Assembly: GCF_029227915.1 (NCBI RefSeq)
Contig: NC_079880.1
Location: 14,588,001 to 14,652,000, forward strand
Length of the DNA stretch: 64,000 nt
Source of the DNA: Hydractinia symbiolongicarpus
Taxonomy: Eukaryota; Cnidaria; Hydrozoa; Anthoathecata; Hydractiniidae
Reading direction: 5' to 3'
Both the position numbers and the translations under genes were made by a program. The first letter of the stretch is position 1. Every line of letters begins with the position of its first letter. Positions 11,014-23,148 of the stretch are shown one piece after another. Below the pieces are notes generated by a model. That model was not told the origin of the DNA. It saw only the letters and a program-made list of their open reading frames with translations, and ran no database searches.

Positions 11014-14000
11014 AGATTTTATTTGAGCGGTTTTAGCAAAGTGAGAATAATTGTTTCGAAGCCGAAGAGCATATAATTACTTAGTATTGATAGGTTGTTT
11101 TTTTATAAAATCTTTGTTTTGAAACTGTAGCGACGTTTTTGGTAATGTTTTTGGCTGGGTGCGAATGAACACGCCATATCAAACTTATTTAAGCTGGCTT
11201 TTTGACGATCAGAATTTTTCATAAAAAAAAGTTACGACCGCGTTGTTGCATATATTCTATCATGAAACCGTTTTCAGACTACGAATATTTTTGTGTGTAA
11301 AATCTCTCCTCCGCAGTGGTTTAGTTTATCTTTTGTTTATGCGCCAGTGACGTTTAGAGGAAGAATGTTATTATTTTTACCAGACTACGATAGAGCATTT
11401 TAAAAGATGGTTATTTTTAATATTTAAAGGTATTTAATTTTTTTTTCAAATTATGGAGTGGTTATATAACTGGTAATTAAAAGTCTCGCCATTAGTCCAG
11501 GTTCTGCAAGGTTTGTAGGATAAATTGTCCGTAAAAGAATTCATCACTTTTCTGAAAATGTGTTTTTTCTGCACTATGTGATCAAAGTAACTGGTCTATC
11601 AATGTCTTCCCTCCTCCTTCGATGTTAACGTACATAGACTTTATATGCTGCACTTTATTTGCGCACTTGTAAAAGTCACGGCTGAGGAGAGGTTCGTTAA
11701 GTTAGCGTTTGTCGAAACAGGAAATAAGTAAGGAAATTCTACAGCAATCACGTGATGTGCTGACTAAACACCATGTTGATATCGAGTACATGACTAGTCA
11801 GTGGTACAGGTCCTACTGCATCTGTGCGCTTCTTTGAGTTCAGATCTTTATGTTGAGAAGTTTATAAATTATCTGATTTATGAAGGTGAGTTTCCGTTGA
11901 AACGTTTACGCGAGAGTAAGGTTAGCGTCTACTTTGAAAGAATGCTAGCGTCAGAACAGCTGTACTGTACCGTAAAACAAATTTTTTGCCCATGAAAAAA
12001 GTTATTATGCGTGAAATGTTTCTTTTTAAACTTGCGCAAAAGTTAGTTGTGAGGAAATAAAAAAAATTGACCGTAACCAACCTAGGGTAAATTCGAGGTT
12101 AATGAAGCTTCTAAGCGTTACTCGGCCATGGACACGATCTGTTTATACCTCCATGGTTTCTATCAAAATGAAAGTTGAGATTTAAAGACTTAGTTTCAAA
12201 AGATGTGCAATACATTGTGCTGTACAAAAAGATTCTTGTGTAGCTCTCACAAGACAGGCGCGAAATTAAATGTATGCTGAATCTGAGTGTGTATAAAAAA
12301 TGTGTGAAATTTAAAAATTTTACGAATTAAGGTAACCCTCATCCAAGTTTTTTGCTTCTTTCCAAAGATGTCAGCCTTCGCATAAAAAATAAATTTCACA
12401 GCGTTGAAAACAAAACACTGTAATAGTGGTACGAGAAACAGTTTTTACTACTAACTGAATGACCCAACATTGAACGTCAGGTTGAGCAATACGGGTAAAC
12501 TGTGCCACATTTACTAATAAAAAATGTAGACTTTTTTTAATTACATATAGTTGACCACTGCTGGAATTTAAATGTTACCTAGGAGCAAGATTTGAAACAT
12601 GATATATTTTTGCAGACATGACGTAGACAATGAATGCTAACATGTGATGTGATGTTTTTTTAATAAGATGAATGTTAATGTTATTCACATGATCAATTTG
12701 ACATCGTTTCAACGTGTGTGAATTCGCGAAAGCATGTTTGCATGTTGTTTGAAAGTTTGCTTTTTTTACAGGTTGCAGATTTCAAACTCGTTCTTTTTCG
12801 CAAATTTTTACTCTAGTCAATAATAATAATAATAAAAATAATAAAGAAAAAAAGTGGAATAAAACAGGAAGAATATATGGTAAGTTACAACTTAAATAAA
12901 CTTTAATTTTTATAGATAAAACATATTTATAAGAAGCTGCTGGTTCTTATAAATATATTTAATTATATATAACTTTAGGCTCTGCTTGAAAAGTAATTAT
13001 ATAAGCCTAAGATAAGCAACAAGCCAGGCTCGAGTAAACCCCAACAAAAGATTTATCAACCTTGTCTCCATGCTCTCAACAATACTGCGTTTTCTGATAG
13101 TTATACAGCAATAGTTAAAGATACTGGGGTCTAACTTCACTTCTTTTGTTGTCCCTTACAGCCAAAAATTCTTCCAATTTCTTTTCTAATTCTTGTTTTG
13201 CTTTGAGCGAGACTAAAACAACAAATCAGCCCGAGTTTGCTAAATTATAAAGTAACAATGGAACTGGACAAGAATTGCTTTTGCTTAGTAACAAAAAACG
13301 TGCAATTTTATACACCCAAGTAATGGCGGCGTCGTTGTAGTTTCTTCACAAGTCAGTTTAATGTGCATGACATTTTTGTTGTGCCTGCCACCGAAGCTTG
13401 GTTGTATCAAAAGATTCTATTAGTCTTCTATATACCAAAGTGGCCGCCGAAGTCCCGATAATGTTGGACAGGGTATATGATATTTGTCAAGTATTCTTTA
13501 AAGGAACACGATGCTATGCAGTGAAACCACGTTGCCGGCCTTTTTTAGATTTTAAAACTAAATTTAACAACTATGTCCTGATTTCCTAGAATTAGAATTT
13601 TCACGGGCGTTACATTGTCTGTACCTTGTACCAATCACGCCCGTACTAAACAAATCATAAAAAATTGGTAGACTTCAACCTTTAATATAACATCTAAAAT
13701 AACAAGAATGGCTTTTATCTTGAACACGTGAGTTCTCTTCACGTCAACGATGGAATTTCGGACCTCAACCCTTGGTGTTATTGGTTTTGATTTTAAAGAA
13801 TGCAAACTTTGAAGGACGCAAGTTGTTTGTCCAGGCTATATCGTCATCCATCTTTTGTCCCCGGGGATTGTTGCTTTTTTGATATGAGTCTATCTTATCA
13901 AAAATGCAAAAAGTCCTGATGACGAGAGTGTACTGTCGTCTTGAGGCCGCTTTTAATTCACAGAACGCAGTTTTCAGGTTTATATTTTACGTAATTTTTA

Positions 14001-14127
14001 ATGGCTATCATTTTCGAAAGTTATTTTAAGTTAAATAAAGCCTGGGACTGATTTATGTAATTACCTAATATTATAGCAGACGTGACTTTCATGTGACTTG
14101 TTGCAAAAATTGAAAGTTGAAGCCAAG
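11014..14127. other. Intergenic region between TRAM and first Ctr gene
   Basis: I see no gene in these 3.1 kb. The first part is the TRAM 3' UTR. A low-complexity AAT run lies near 12820-12860. A short stretch near 12450-12500 ('gacccaacattgaacgtcaggttgagc') belongs to the dispersed family also seen at 28710, 46740 and 62000. The last few hundred bases should hold the Ctr promoter. Confidence 0.4.
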
Positions 14128-15320
14128 ATGGTAAGAAGCAACTCATTTAAAATATGATTTTATTATTTTCACGAAATCACATCCTTTAATTTGAAAGAAC
14201 TACAGATTGTGGTATTTTTACAAACTTTGTTTGTTCAAGCCTTAGCCTGAACGAATTAATTTATAACCTATAGTTGGAGGTTTTAAAATTTCTGGTTAAG
14301 TTTTTTAAAGCTTTTTGTTTATTTAACCGCCTTATCGCGTGCAAATATCTTTTCAAGATCTGCAAACACCACAGGTGGAAAGCGAGACGTAATTGTCTCG
14401 TTTATTTACCACGTTAAATACTGAACTGTTTTGGTGAAAGCATTCTAAATTACAAGTGTCTTATATTGAGTACTTTCTTTCCTAGTAGTATTGGTGAAAT
14501 CAGACAAAATTTATACACTAAACTAAAAAAATTGTGGAATGAAAATTTTGTCGCAATTGTTGCATCAACTCTGTTCTCAGGGTTCACAGGTCGCTAGTAC
14601 CATAGGGAGAAAAAAGACCCTGGGAACGATTCTGTTGTTTTCTGTGTATTCTTAAGTTTTACTTTGTTTTCTTCAGGATGATAACATGATGATGGATGAT
14701 GTAGGGATGAACATGCACAGCAATTCTACCATGATGATGATGATGATGATGCAAGTAAGTCCTAACTTCGATTCTAGACCCTTTTTGAATTATGCGAGTA
14801 TTTGACCAGTGTTGTTGTTAATCTTTATCTATCGAGCATAATTGTTTTTGCTATTTGGTAGTTTAAATTTATACGTGCTAGCTATTTTGTCGGATTTTGG
14901 AAAGCTAAAATGTGCATACCCATATATGTTGTGAATAAGCGAATGGAGGACGTCTGATTTTTAAATCCACTTCGTTACTGGTCCCCGTCTATCTTTTTTA
15001 CACTGGTCAAAACATTGGCTGAAATGTAAGTGCCAAATAAAACAAATTTTAATTTTGTATAGAAACAACAAGTTTTAGCCGAAAGAAAAATATGCCAGTG
15101 TAGACAGGCTCACTCTAGTTTCTCCCACCCATACCTTTCTTGTAACGTTTTGTTAACACATGCTACGTAAACAGGGAAAACTCTGTGTCGTCATGCGCAT
15201 GTCATTTGCTAATTATTTTTAGATGTATTTTACTGCGGATAAAAAAGTAACGATGCTGTTCAAACAATGGAAAACGACCACTGTTGCAGGTATGCTTAAA
15301 TGCTTGAATGAATGAACAAA

Positions 15321-15371
<51 letters not shown>

Positions 15372-18300
15372 ATGAATGAATGAATGAATGAATGAATGAA
15401 TGAATGAATGAATGAATGCCTGGATGAATTAATGAATGAATAAATGAATGCTTGAATGAATAAATGGATAAATGAATAAATGTTTGAACAAATGAATGGA
15501 TGAACGAATGCTTCAATGAATGAATGAATGAATAAATGAATGAATGAACGAATGCTTCAATGAATGAATGAATGAATAAATGAATGAATAAACGAATGCT
15601 TAAATGAATTAATGTTTTAATGAATGCTTGAATGAATGAATGAATGAATGAATGAATGAATGAATGAACGAGGGAACGAGTGAACAAATAACAAATGTAT
15701 GCAAAAGTCACAAACAGACACACGGAAGTTTCATATTATTATAAGAGATCATATGTGTGATATTTAGTCTAAGGAGCATAATTATGGAAATGTAAAAGAC
15801 GTTAAAAAGTGAATAATTGACGGAAATACAGTGGCTTTCAGTATCTACAATTTTTTTTTATTCGGGAGACGAGGGAGATGTCACCCTTACGAAAATCGGT
15901 TGATTTCAATCCTACATAAGTATGATAATAAACTCTGTATATCGAATCATTCTTATTCAACAATAGCTTTTAAACTTGCTTCCAGGACTTTTCTACGTCT
16001 ATAACACGAGACTTTAAAGAGGCCTGGCGACGATATTGCGAAAGCTATAGGTAGACATTTCATGTCCCCTTACGTTATATTTTTAATTTTTGTTTTAGAA
16101 TTATTTGGCACGTGTGTGTTTTGTTTCTTTATGGCTATGCTGTACGAAGGCTTCAAATCTTGGCGACTTTCTTTAATAAAAAAGAAAAAATCGATTCTTA
16201 CTGGTCAACGTAACGGGTGAGAAAATCACACATGCGTAATTGAATTCAGGACCTCAATATCTTACAGGGATCTTCCACTATGCAAGGTCCTTAAAAACAA
16301 CAATCGACGAGTTTTTGTGAGTGTTCCAATTTAGCGCATGCACACATGTAGAAAAACTGCCCATGCACTGTAAATTTACGTAAAAATAGCGGGATATTTA
16401 ATTTTGTCGAGTACTGATAAACCGGAAAAAAAGTTTAATGCCCCATATTTGTTATTTTTTAAGTTTTGAGTGATCTATTCTCAAGTTTTTAAGCGGAGAA
16501 TAGGTTTAACTTTTAGTTAGTTAGATGTTAAACATTTCTGATTTTGTTTTCAGGTAAGGTTTTAACAGTCAGTTTAATCGTTCGTTCGAAATGCCACATA
16601 AAAAGCCATCAAAACTCCATATCCTTTGCTAATATTAAGTTGTGAACTTTTTCTATTGCTATGAAAAACATTGTGGGAAGAAATAGACCGACTAGCACAT
16701 GTTGTAAATTGAAGAACTGCTTTGAAAGGGGTCCTCCAAGCAGTTTTAAAGAATGCATGAAGTCCTAAATAACATTTTTATATTTATATTTTCATAGACG
16801 ATACGAAGCTATTGATGCGGACGTCAAGGAACCTTCTGCGTAAGTTCTTGCAGTGTGGAATAATCAAGGCATAAGAGTTGCTTGAAGTATATAAAGACTC
16901 GTTTCCAATAGTTTTCGTCTAGCGCAGAATACAAAAAGATTCTCATTGACCAGTGTAATACTGCACCGCTAGAAATAGATCAATTCTACTTTCGAACGCT
17001 ACAAATTTCTGTCAGCCAATCAAAAACACGCACAAAATCATTCGACTTGAAATATTCCACCAATAGTCCAGGAGCTCATAACAGAACTTTAGGTCCCATT
17101 TTCTACAAAAGGTTTGACCCTCTAAATAGGTTGGTAGTATCACGGACAATAAAAATCACATGGTCAGCTGACCCAATTTGGGGGCGTTTGGGTCCCAGGC
17201 CCCTAAAATTACCCTAATTCGAGACTCCTATTTGGTCCCATAATTCTCAAAGCTTAAAAGTTAGTAACGTGTGCCATTATATGAGAGAATCTGAAAGATG
17301 ATAAAGCTTACCGAAAAATTGGGTCTTAAGACTGGGTCAGACCCCCCTCAAAGACCATATTTAGGACCTTAATTTGTCCCCATAAGCTACAAACTCCAAA
17401 TTTTGCACAAACATTCTCTAACATAGTGTAATGTCAGTGGTCATAAAGCTGACCAAAAATTTGGGTCTCTTGGCCTAGTCAGACCGCGTCTCGCCCCATA
17501 TCTCTATTTTTAATGCGGAGGAGAAGCAATAGAAAAACATTTGTCTTATTTCCAATGTGTTCAGGGCCTTAACTTATTTTTAGAATTTTTTTAAATAGAA
17601 TAGAACGTTTTCGTCCAAATACAACAGGAAACCGACATAACAAACCAGACAGTGAAAGAAAAAAGTTAAGAGAAGCAGTTATTTTGAAGCAAGTGAAGTA
17701 AAAACGTGAACAAATTACCGGGATATTTGCATATTAGACTATCAAATATAGAAAATTAGAAACTTTAGATAAAATGTGATAGATAGAAGATATGACAGGT
17801 AAAGATATATGTAATTATATCAAGTTTTTAGTTACTGCATGTTGTAGTCAGTTTCGGATGATAAGTCAAAAAAAGTTTTAATAGTCTGTTGTTGAACTGA
17901 ATTTTTTAAACATATATTTTGTCAATTTTTACTTCATTGATTGAATTTCTCATTTCGTAGAATTTTCGAACAAAGAAATATTCAATAAGATCAATGAAAG
18001 CGATGGTAAGAGGAAAACATAATTAATTAGAATACATTAATTTAAGATAACCAATAACAAGTTATTATTGTGATATTTTGCAGATGTTGTAGCTACTGTA
18101 GATGACAATTTAAATGCAAATGGAAATACTGACAGTGATGGTAAGTTGAAGATGCTTTAATGTAAATGAGACCTTCTTTGATTTACATACTTGTTAGATT
18201 ATGTTGAAGCCTTGTAAATATTAATTCCTTTGTACATTTTTACGTTCTAATTATATTAACTGATTTTTTACGCTATTTACAGAAGAATTACAATATATCT

Positions 18301-21300
18301 TCATATTAACGTTTTGTTGTTTTGTATATTATATTTAAGTGACATGGCGTATTGTATTTATACAATATATTTAATGTTTTTGAAATCACTGCTTAATCGG
18401 AACACCTAAATTTCCGTAAAACCTTCTTTTCACCACAATTAAAACCGTTTTTGTCAATTTTGTAACTTTTAGAACGATGCTGTGTGCTGCATGTTGGTGA
18501 TGGATACAAAGTTGGCAAAATAAATCTCTTCAATACGGAAACCCTGGGAAAGTGCAAATCTATCTTAGTTACACGTAAAAATGGAAATCTAAAGTACAAG
18601 GATACGCAACTTCCTGGCTTTGTGAATAAAATTCAAGGATTTCATTTAAATTGTTACAAAAGATTTATAGCATTGTCTGAAACACAGAGAAAAAATCTCC
18701 CCAACGATAAGAAAGTATCTAAAGCTGTCCCTTTAACCCGTTCAAAAATTTCCATAACAGTGCAATCATCTTCAACAGGAGTGTTTTCAAAGATATGTAT
18801 TTTCTGCATGCGAAAGGAAAAGAAGCACAAAAATTTAAAGCAAAAATTAAATGCAGCATCTACAGAGAATTTTCAAGAAAATATAAAAAAGTATGCACGT
18901 TGGTTGGAAGATAAGCCTATGTTAGTGCGAATCGGAAATGAAGATTTTGTAAGCAAAGAAATATACTACCATGGAATGTGCAGGGTCAGTTATCAAAGCA
19001 AGGCCGAAAAAACACCATTGGCAATACAAGAGAGGAATGAAAAAGGGATGGAAAGACAAAAACTTGAAACATCCTGGCATACTGCGAGAGGGATTCACTG
19101 CAAGGCTTTTGAAGGTGTTTGTGCTTATATTGATGATCACATCCTAAAAGAAAAAGATGTTATCTTACTCAGCGAGCTAAAAAATCAATATCACATGTTA
19201 CTAGCAGAAATCGGGAATGAAGCATTCGAAGATATTGAATCGTCTTCAGCAAAACTTGAGCAAAAATTATTAAAGCATTACAAAGAAAGTATACAAATCA
19301 TGAAGGGGAAAACAAGACGTGGAAACTTGATATTCTGCAGCACCATTTCCGAAGAAGAAGCTTTCAGGAAAGAGTACTCGATGAAGACAAAATTGAAAGC
19401 GAAGATTAGAGATGTAGCGTTTGCATTAAGGTCTGCCATAATGGAAATTGAAAAATGCCCTATACCCGATGAAGTGACATTTGCAGATATAAAAAAAGGT
19501 GAAGTTGAGGCACCAAATGAATTAATTGAATTTTTCAGTTACCTTATTGGTGGTCCTGACCAACGCATAGTAAAGTCAAATCAGAAGCAGAGGCGCATAA
19601 AAAGTATTGCTGACGATGTCATATTTGCTGCAACATCAGGAAAAAAAAAACCTGCAAAACATTTGCAGCTTGGACTGGCAGTGAAAAGCATTACAGGAAG
19701 CAAAAAAGTGATCGAAATGTTAAATAGACTTGGACACTCTGTTAGCTATAGCATTATCGAAGAACTAGAAACAGAATTAACTTTTACATCAACAAAGGCC
19801 GGGAATGCCACACCACATGGTATGAAACTAATGTCAAGTCTTGGAACAGGCGTTGCATTCGACAACTTTGACAGATTTGTTGAAACTTTAAGTGGAAAGG
19901 ATACCTTGCATGATACTGTTGGGATAGCGTACCAAGTTGTGTCACAAAATAATGACAAATCATTGGAAGAAGATGACGATTCTACCCTTGGCAATTCTCA
20001 GCTATCTGGAAAGAAAAAACGTAGATCATTTCTGGCTGTAGGATTAGACATAGAGCCGTACAGAAAAAAACCTAAGATGTTAACAAGAATAATGCTTCCA
20101 CTAGATGACCAGAGAAGGGCGTCAGAACCCCTTTCATATATCAAAGCACGCATGTACGATACCTTGTGGATGATGGATTTTTATTTTTCACCCGACACTA
20201 CACCAATGTGGGTTGGCTGGAATTCTATAATTTTTCAAAATACCAACAATCTGCAAAAAGTTTGGTACCTGCCACAAATTAATCAGTCTCCAACTTCTAT
20301 AGCTGTAGTAGCAGAAACATTGAGGCGTGCACAGGTGATTGCGAATGAATGTGGTAAAAAAAACATTTCAGTAACATATGATCTTGCGATTGCCAAAGTG
20401 GCTATGCAACTTCAAGCAGAAGAATCTCCAAAGTTTGACAATATATTTGTCGCTCTAGGTGCATTCCATGTAGAGATGGCCATGTTTAGCGCATTTGGCA
20501 AGTACATCGCTGAATCTGGTGGTCCGCATATCCTAAATGAAGCTGGTGTGATTGAAAAAGGTTCTCTCAAGTCATTTTTACTGGGAAAGTGTTACAAGAG
20601 AAGTAAAAGATGTCACCAAATACTTGCACTTGCAATGGAGATTCGATGTACTGAGAGACATGGAGCTTATCAGATAACTGGACCTGAGCAAAAAAGACCT
20701 TCAAACTGGTTGAATGCATTGAGAAATGATCACTTCAAAGCAGCATTGGTGGAGTTCTTAGCCTTCTTTTGGGAAAACAACATGCATTCAACAGTACTTG
20801 GAAACAAAACAGTCATAATGAATCGCAATGATACCTGCTACATGTTTAGAGTTGAAGGAGAGATCGTGGTCAAAACCGAGATCGTTAAATTGTTTTCAAC
20901 TCATGAAGAAGCTGATTCCAGAATTTTGTACCACCTATCTTCGATTCAAACACCAGCAAACGTTGTGATAAGAACCATAGATACTGACGTGCTGATAATT
21001 GCTCTTGGCTGCCTTAGTAAGTTACCTAACAGCTTGAATATTTGGATGGAAACCGGTGTTTACACTAAAAATACATTAAGGTACATAAGTATTAATCAAA
21101 TATACCAGAAATTGGGCAAAAATATTTGCATGGCCTTGCCAGCATACCATGCTTTCACTGGATGTGACTATACAGCATCGTTTAGTAGGAAAGGAAAAAT
21201 TCGACCTTTCAAACTACTAGAAAAAAATGAAAGTGTGCAAGATGTATTTAAACAGCTAGGAACAAATCTTGATGTCACAGATGACGCTTTTGCAACGTTG

Positions 21301-23148
21301 GAAAAATTTGTATGCAGCATGTATGGAAAAAGGAATCTATCATCTGTAGATGAAGCTAGGTTGGTAATGTTTTTGGAAAAGTATAAACCAAAAGGAGAAA
21401 ATGAAGCAATTTCCTGTGTTAAAAAGTTTGATGGAAGTTCTCTACCACCTTGTTTACGAGTGTTGCGTCAAAAGATTTATCGAACAAAGTATGTTGCACA
21501 GTTATGGATGTCATCAATAACGTCCGAGCCTCCAAATCACCTTCCTGAAGACATGGGTTGGCTGCTGAAAGATGGCAGCTATATCATTAAGTGGTACGAA
21601 GGCGAAATGTCTCCAAAAGCAGTAGATGTCACCAGCAATGAAAATTATTATGGATTCTCCAGAGAAGTAGAAGGTAAAATTTTGGATATTAAGTTTTACA
21701 ATCTAGTCACTTAGTTTTTTAATTATTACTCGGAAGCAATTCTTTATTTCCGCTACTGCCGCCGCTATTTTAAATATTAAAAGTATTTCATTCTCCTTAA
21801 GATTTTGAAGGGTTTGATGAACTGTCAAGTGATGACGATTCAGACAGTGATGACGAAACTAGTGACGAAGACGTGTAATGATAATTTAAGGTTAGATTTT
21901 TTTTGTGGGATATGACAAAAAATTTACAGAATAGGATTCAATGTCATATATTCTAGAACTGAGTAACCTTTTTAATATTTTTTAATGTTGTATTGTAGTT
22001 TAAACTAGATCTTATGACTGAATGACATTTCTCATCTTTAGATGCTGATGCAGAACAATATCAATCATGCTGCTATAACCTATTGTACATATTTATATTT
22101 TATTAAATGCTATCAGAGCATTTCTTTTTTAATTTGATATCGCTAACTATTGTCTGACCTGATCAAGAGACCGTAATTTTTGGTTTGCTTTTTGCCAAAT
22201 CACAATAGTCTTACAAAATTTTAAGTTTGTACCTTATGAGGTCTAATTTGAGTCCCTGTTCAGATCTTTGTCTGACCTGCTGATAGGACCGCATTTTTTG
22301 GTAAGCTCGACCATTTATGTATTACATAGTTAGTATAGAACACAAATATTGAGTTTGGGCTTTGTAGTCATTGGTTTTTTTTACCCTCTAAAAGTTGTTT
22401 AAAATAGGGATTTGGGGCGAGACTTGGTCTGACTAGGCCAAGAGACCCAAATTTTTGGTCAGCTTTATGACCACTGACATTACACTATGTTAGAGAATGT
22501 TTGTGCAAAATTTGGAGTTTGTAGCTTATGGGGACAAATTAAGGTCCTAAATATGGTCTTTGAGGGGGGTCTGACCCAGTCTTAAGACCCAATTTTTCGG
22601 TAAGCTTTATCATCTTTCAGATTCTCTCATATAATGACACACGTTACTAACTTTTAAGCTTTGAGAATTATGGGACCAAATAGGAGTCTCGAATTAGGGT
22701 AATTTTAGGGGCCTGGGACCCAAACGCCCCCAAATTGGGTCAGCTGACCATGTGATTTTTATTGTCCGTGATACTACCAACCTATTTAGAGGGTCAAACC
22801 TTTTGTAGAAAATGGGACCTAAAGTTCTGTTATGAGCTCCTGGACTACAAGTTGCGATGGACTTCAGAACACGCATTTTTTGTTTTTTGTTTATTTTCTA
22901 TATAGTAGCGCTCATAATAGCGTAAATATTTTCTATTTAGAAAGCGAATGCATCTGACCACGCACTCCATCCAGACACTCCTCCACATGTTCCAATTAAC
23001 AGCAGGTTACTTGCTTATGTTGGCTGTGATGACGTATAACGTTTGGATTGGCGTCTCCATTATTTTAGGATCTGGTCTCGGTTACTTTATCTTCTCATGG
23101 GCACCCCTAACAATGGAGGAGACCATGGGTGACCATTGCAATATGTGA
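14128..23148 (+). CDS. SLC31A1-like: Ctr-family high-affinity copper transporter, copy 1
   Basis: Predicted exons are 14128-14130 (ATG only, context gccaagATGg), 14677-14754, 15223-15289, 16099-16216, 16798-16839 and 22941-23148, joining in frame to 171 residues; human CTR1 has 190. The extracellular N-terminus is short and Met-rich (MMMDDVGMNMH, then seven consecutive Met). 'MYFTADKKVTMLFKQW' precedes TM1, 'FCFFMAMLYEGFK' is TM1, TM2 carries the Cu-selective MxxxM motif in 'LLMLAVMTYNVW', and TM3 carries GxxxG in 'GSGLGYF'. Ctr proteins form trimers that take up Cu(I) at the plasma membrane or release it from endosomes. The C-terminus ends DHCNM in place of the usual HCH. The last intron contains a complete DNA transposon. 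The first (ATG-only) exon is the least certain part; translation could instead start at 14686. Confidence 0.88.
15302..15670. repeat. (TAAA)n/(TGAA)n microsatellite in Ctr copy 1 intron
   Basis: About 370 bases of interrupted AAAT and GAAT tetranucleotide repeats, beginning 13 bases after the donor site of exon 3. The long minus-strand open frame across it (IHSFIHSF-type) is a microsatellite artefact. Confidence 0.9.
17064..17512 (+). repeat. Left terminal inverted repeat of the transposon
   Basis: This is the inverse of 22399-22847. Starting TAGTCCAGG, the two arms match by eye almost base for base as far as the words 'tagtcagacc' and 'ctcgcccca', then diverge. One visible difference is tgccattat here against tgtcattat in the other arm. 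Confidence 0.88.
17792..21878 (+). CDS. Transposon protein with XPG/FEN1-like nuclease motifs
   Basis: The large exon is open from 18473. Splicing of 17792-17798, 17961-18005, 18084-18140, 18473-21673 and 21802-21878 keeps phase and gives about 1128 residues from an ATG at 17792 to an acidic tail (DDDSDSDDETSDEDV). Cys/His sites that could bind zinc occur in 'KICIFCMRKEKKH' and 'YYHGMCRVSY'. Late in the protein the ordered motifs 'HEEADSR' (about residues 847-853), 'DTDVLIIALG' (about 873) and 'HAFTGCDYTASFSRKGK' (Asp about 935) match the EAEA / DSDLL / GCDY order of FEN1/XPG-type nucleases, suggesting a metal-dependent nuclease core. This protein type is dispersed in cnidarian and some vertebrate genomes. 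If exon 4 is not spliced at 21673, the frame stops at 21714 instead. Its role would be transposition in the nucleus. Confidence 0.75.
22153..22735. repeat. Subterminal tandem repeats of the transposon
   Basis: Degenerate units starting TCTGACC, each continuing with 'agacc..aatttttggt' and 'agc', begin at about 22153, 22271, 22428 and 22570, with spacings of roughly 118, 157 and 142 bases. The last two lie in the terminal inverted repeat and therefore also appear inverted at the left end. Such arrays often serve as transposase binding sites. Confidence 0.6.
22399..22847 (-). repeat. Right terminal inverted repeat of the transposon
   Basis: Inverse of 17064-17512, ending GAGCTCCTGGACTA at 22847 before the CAA target duplication. 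It lies only about 90 bases upstream of the last exon of Ctr copy 1 (22941), so the acceptor region of that exon is close to the insertion. Confidence 0.88.

Larger units (their letters stand above)
17064..22847 (+). mobile_element. Complete Academ-like DNA transposon (XPG-type), 5784 bp
   Basis: The element begins TAGTCCAGGAGCTC at 17064 and ends with the exact inverse at 22847. It is flanked by a 3-bp direct repeat CAA (17061-17063 and 22848-22850). The terminal inverted repeats extend about 449 bp and differ at only a few positions by eye. The single gene inside is uninterrupted and encodes a protein with an XPG/FEN1-like motif set. A 3-bp target duplication and an XPG-like nuclease are, from memory, reported characters of the Academ superfamily, so I assign it there tentatively. 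It lies in the last intron of Ctr copy 1, same strand. Near-identical ends plus an open gene suggest recent insertion. Confidence 0.75.

Noticed and set aside
13905-13965. Possible C/D-box snoRNA ('cctgatgacgag')
   Set aside because: A C-box-like word is present, but no D box at suitable spacing and no terminal stem could be found.
15202-15723. Minus-strand 173-aa frame rich in IHSF repeats
   Set aside because: It is the translation of a TGAA/TAAA microsatellite overlapping a real Ctr exon on the other strand.
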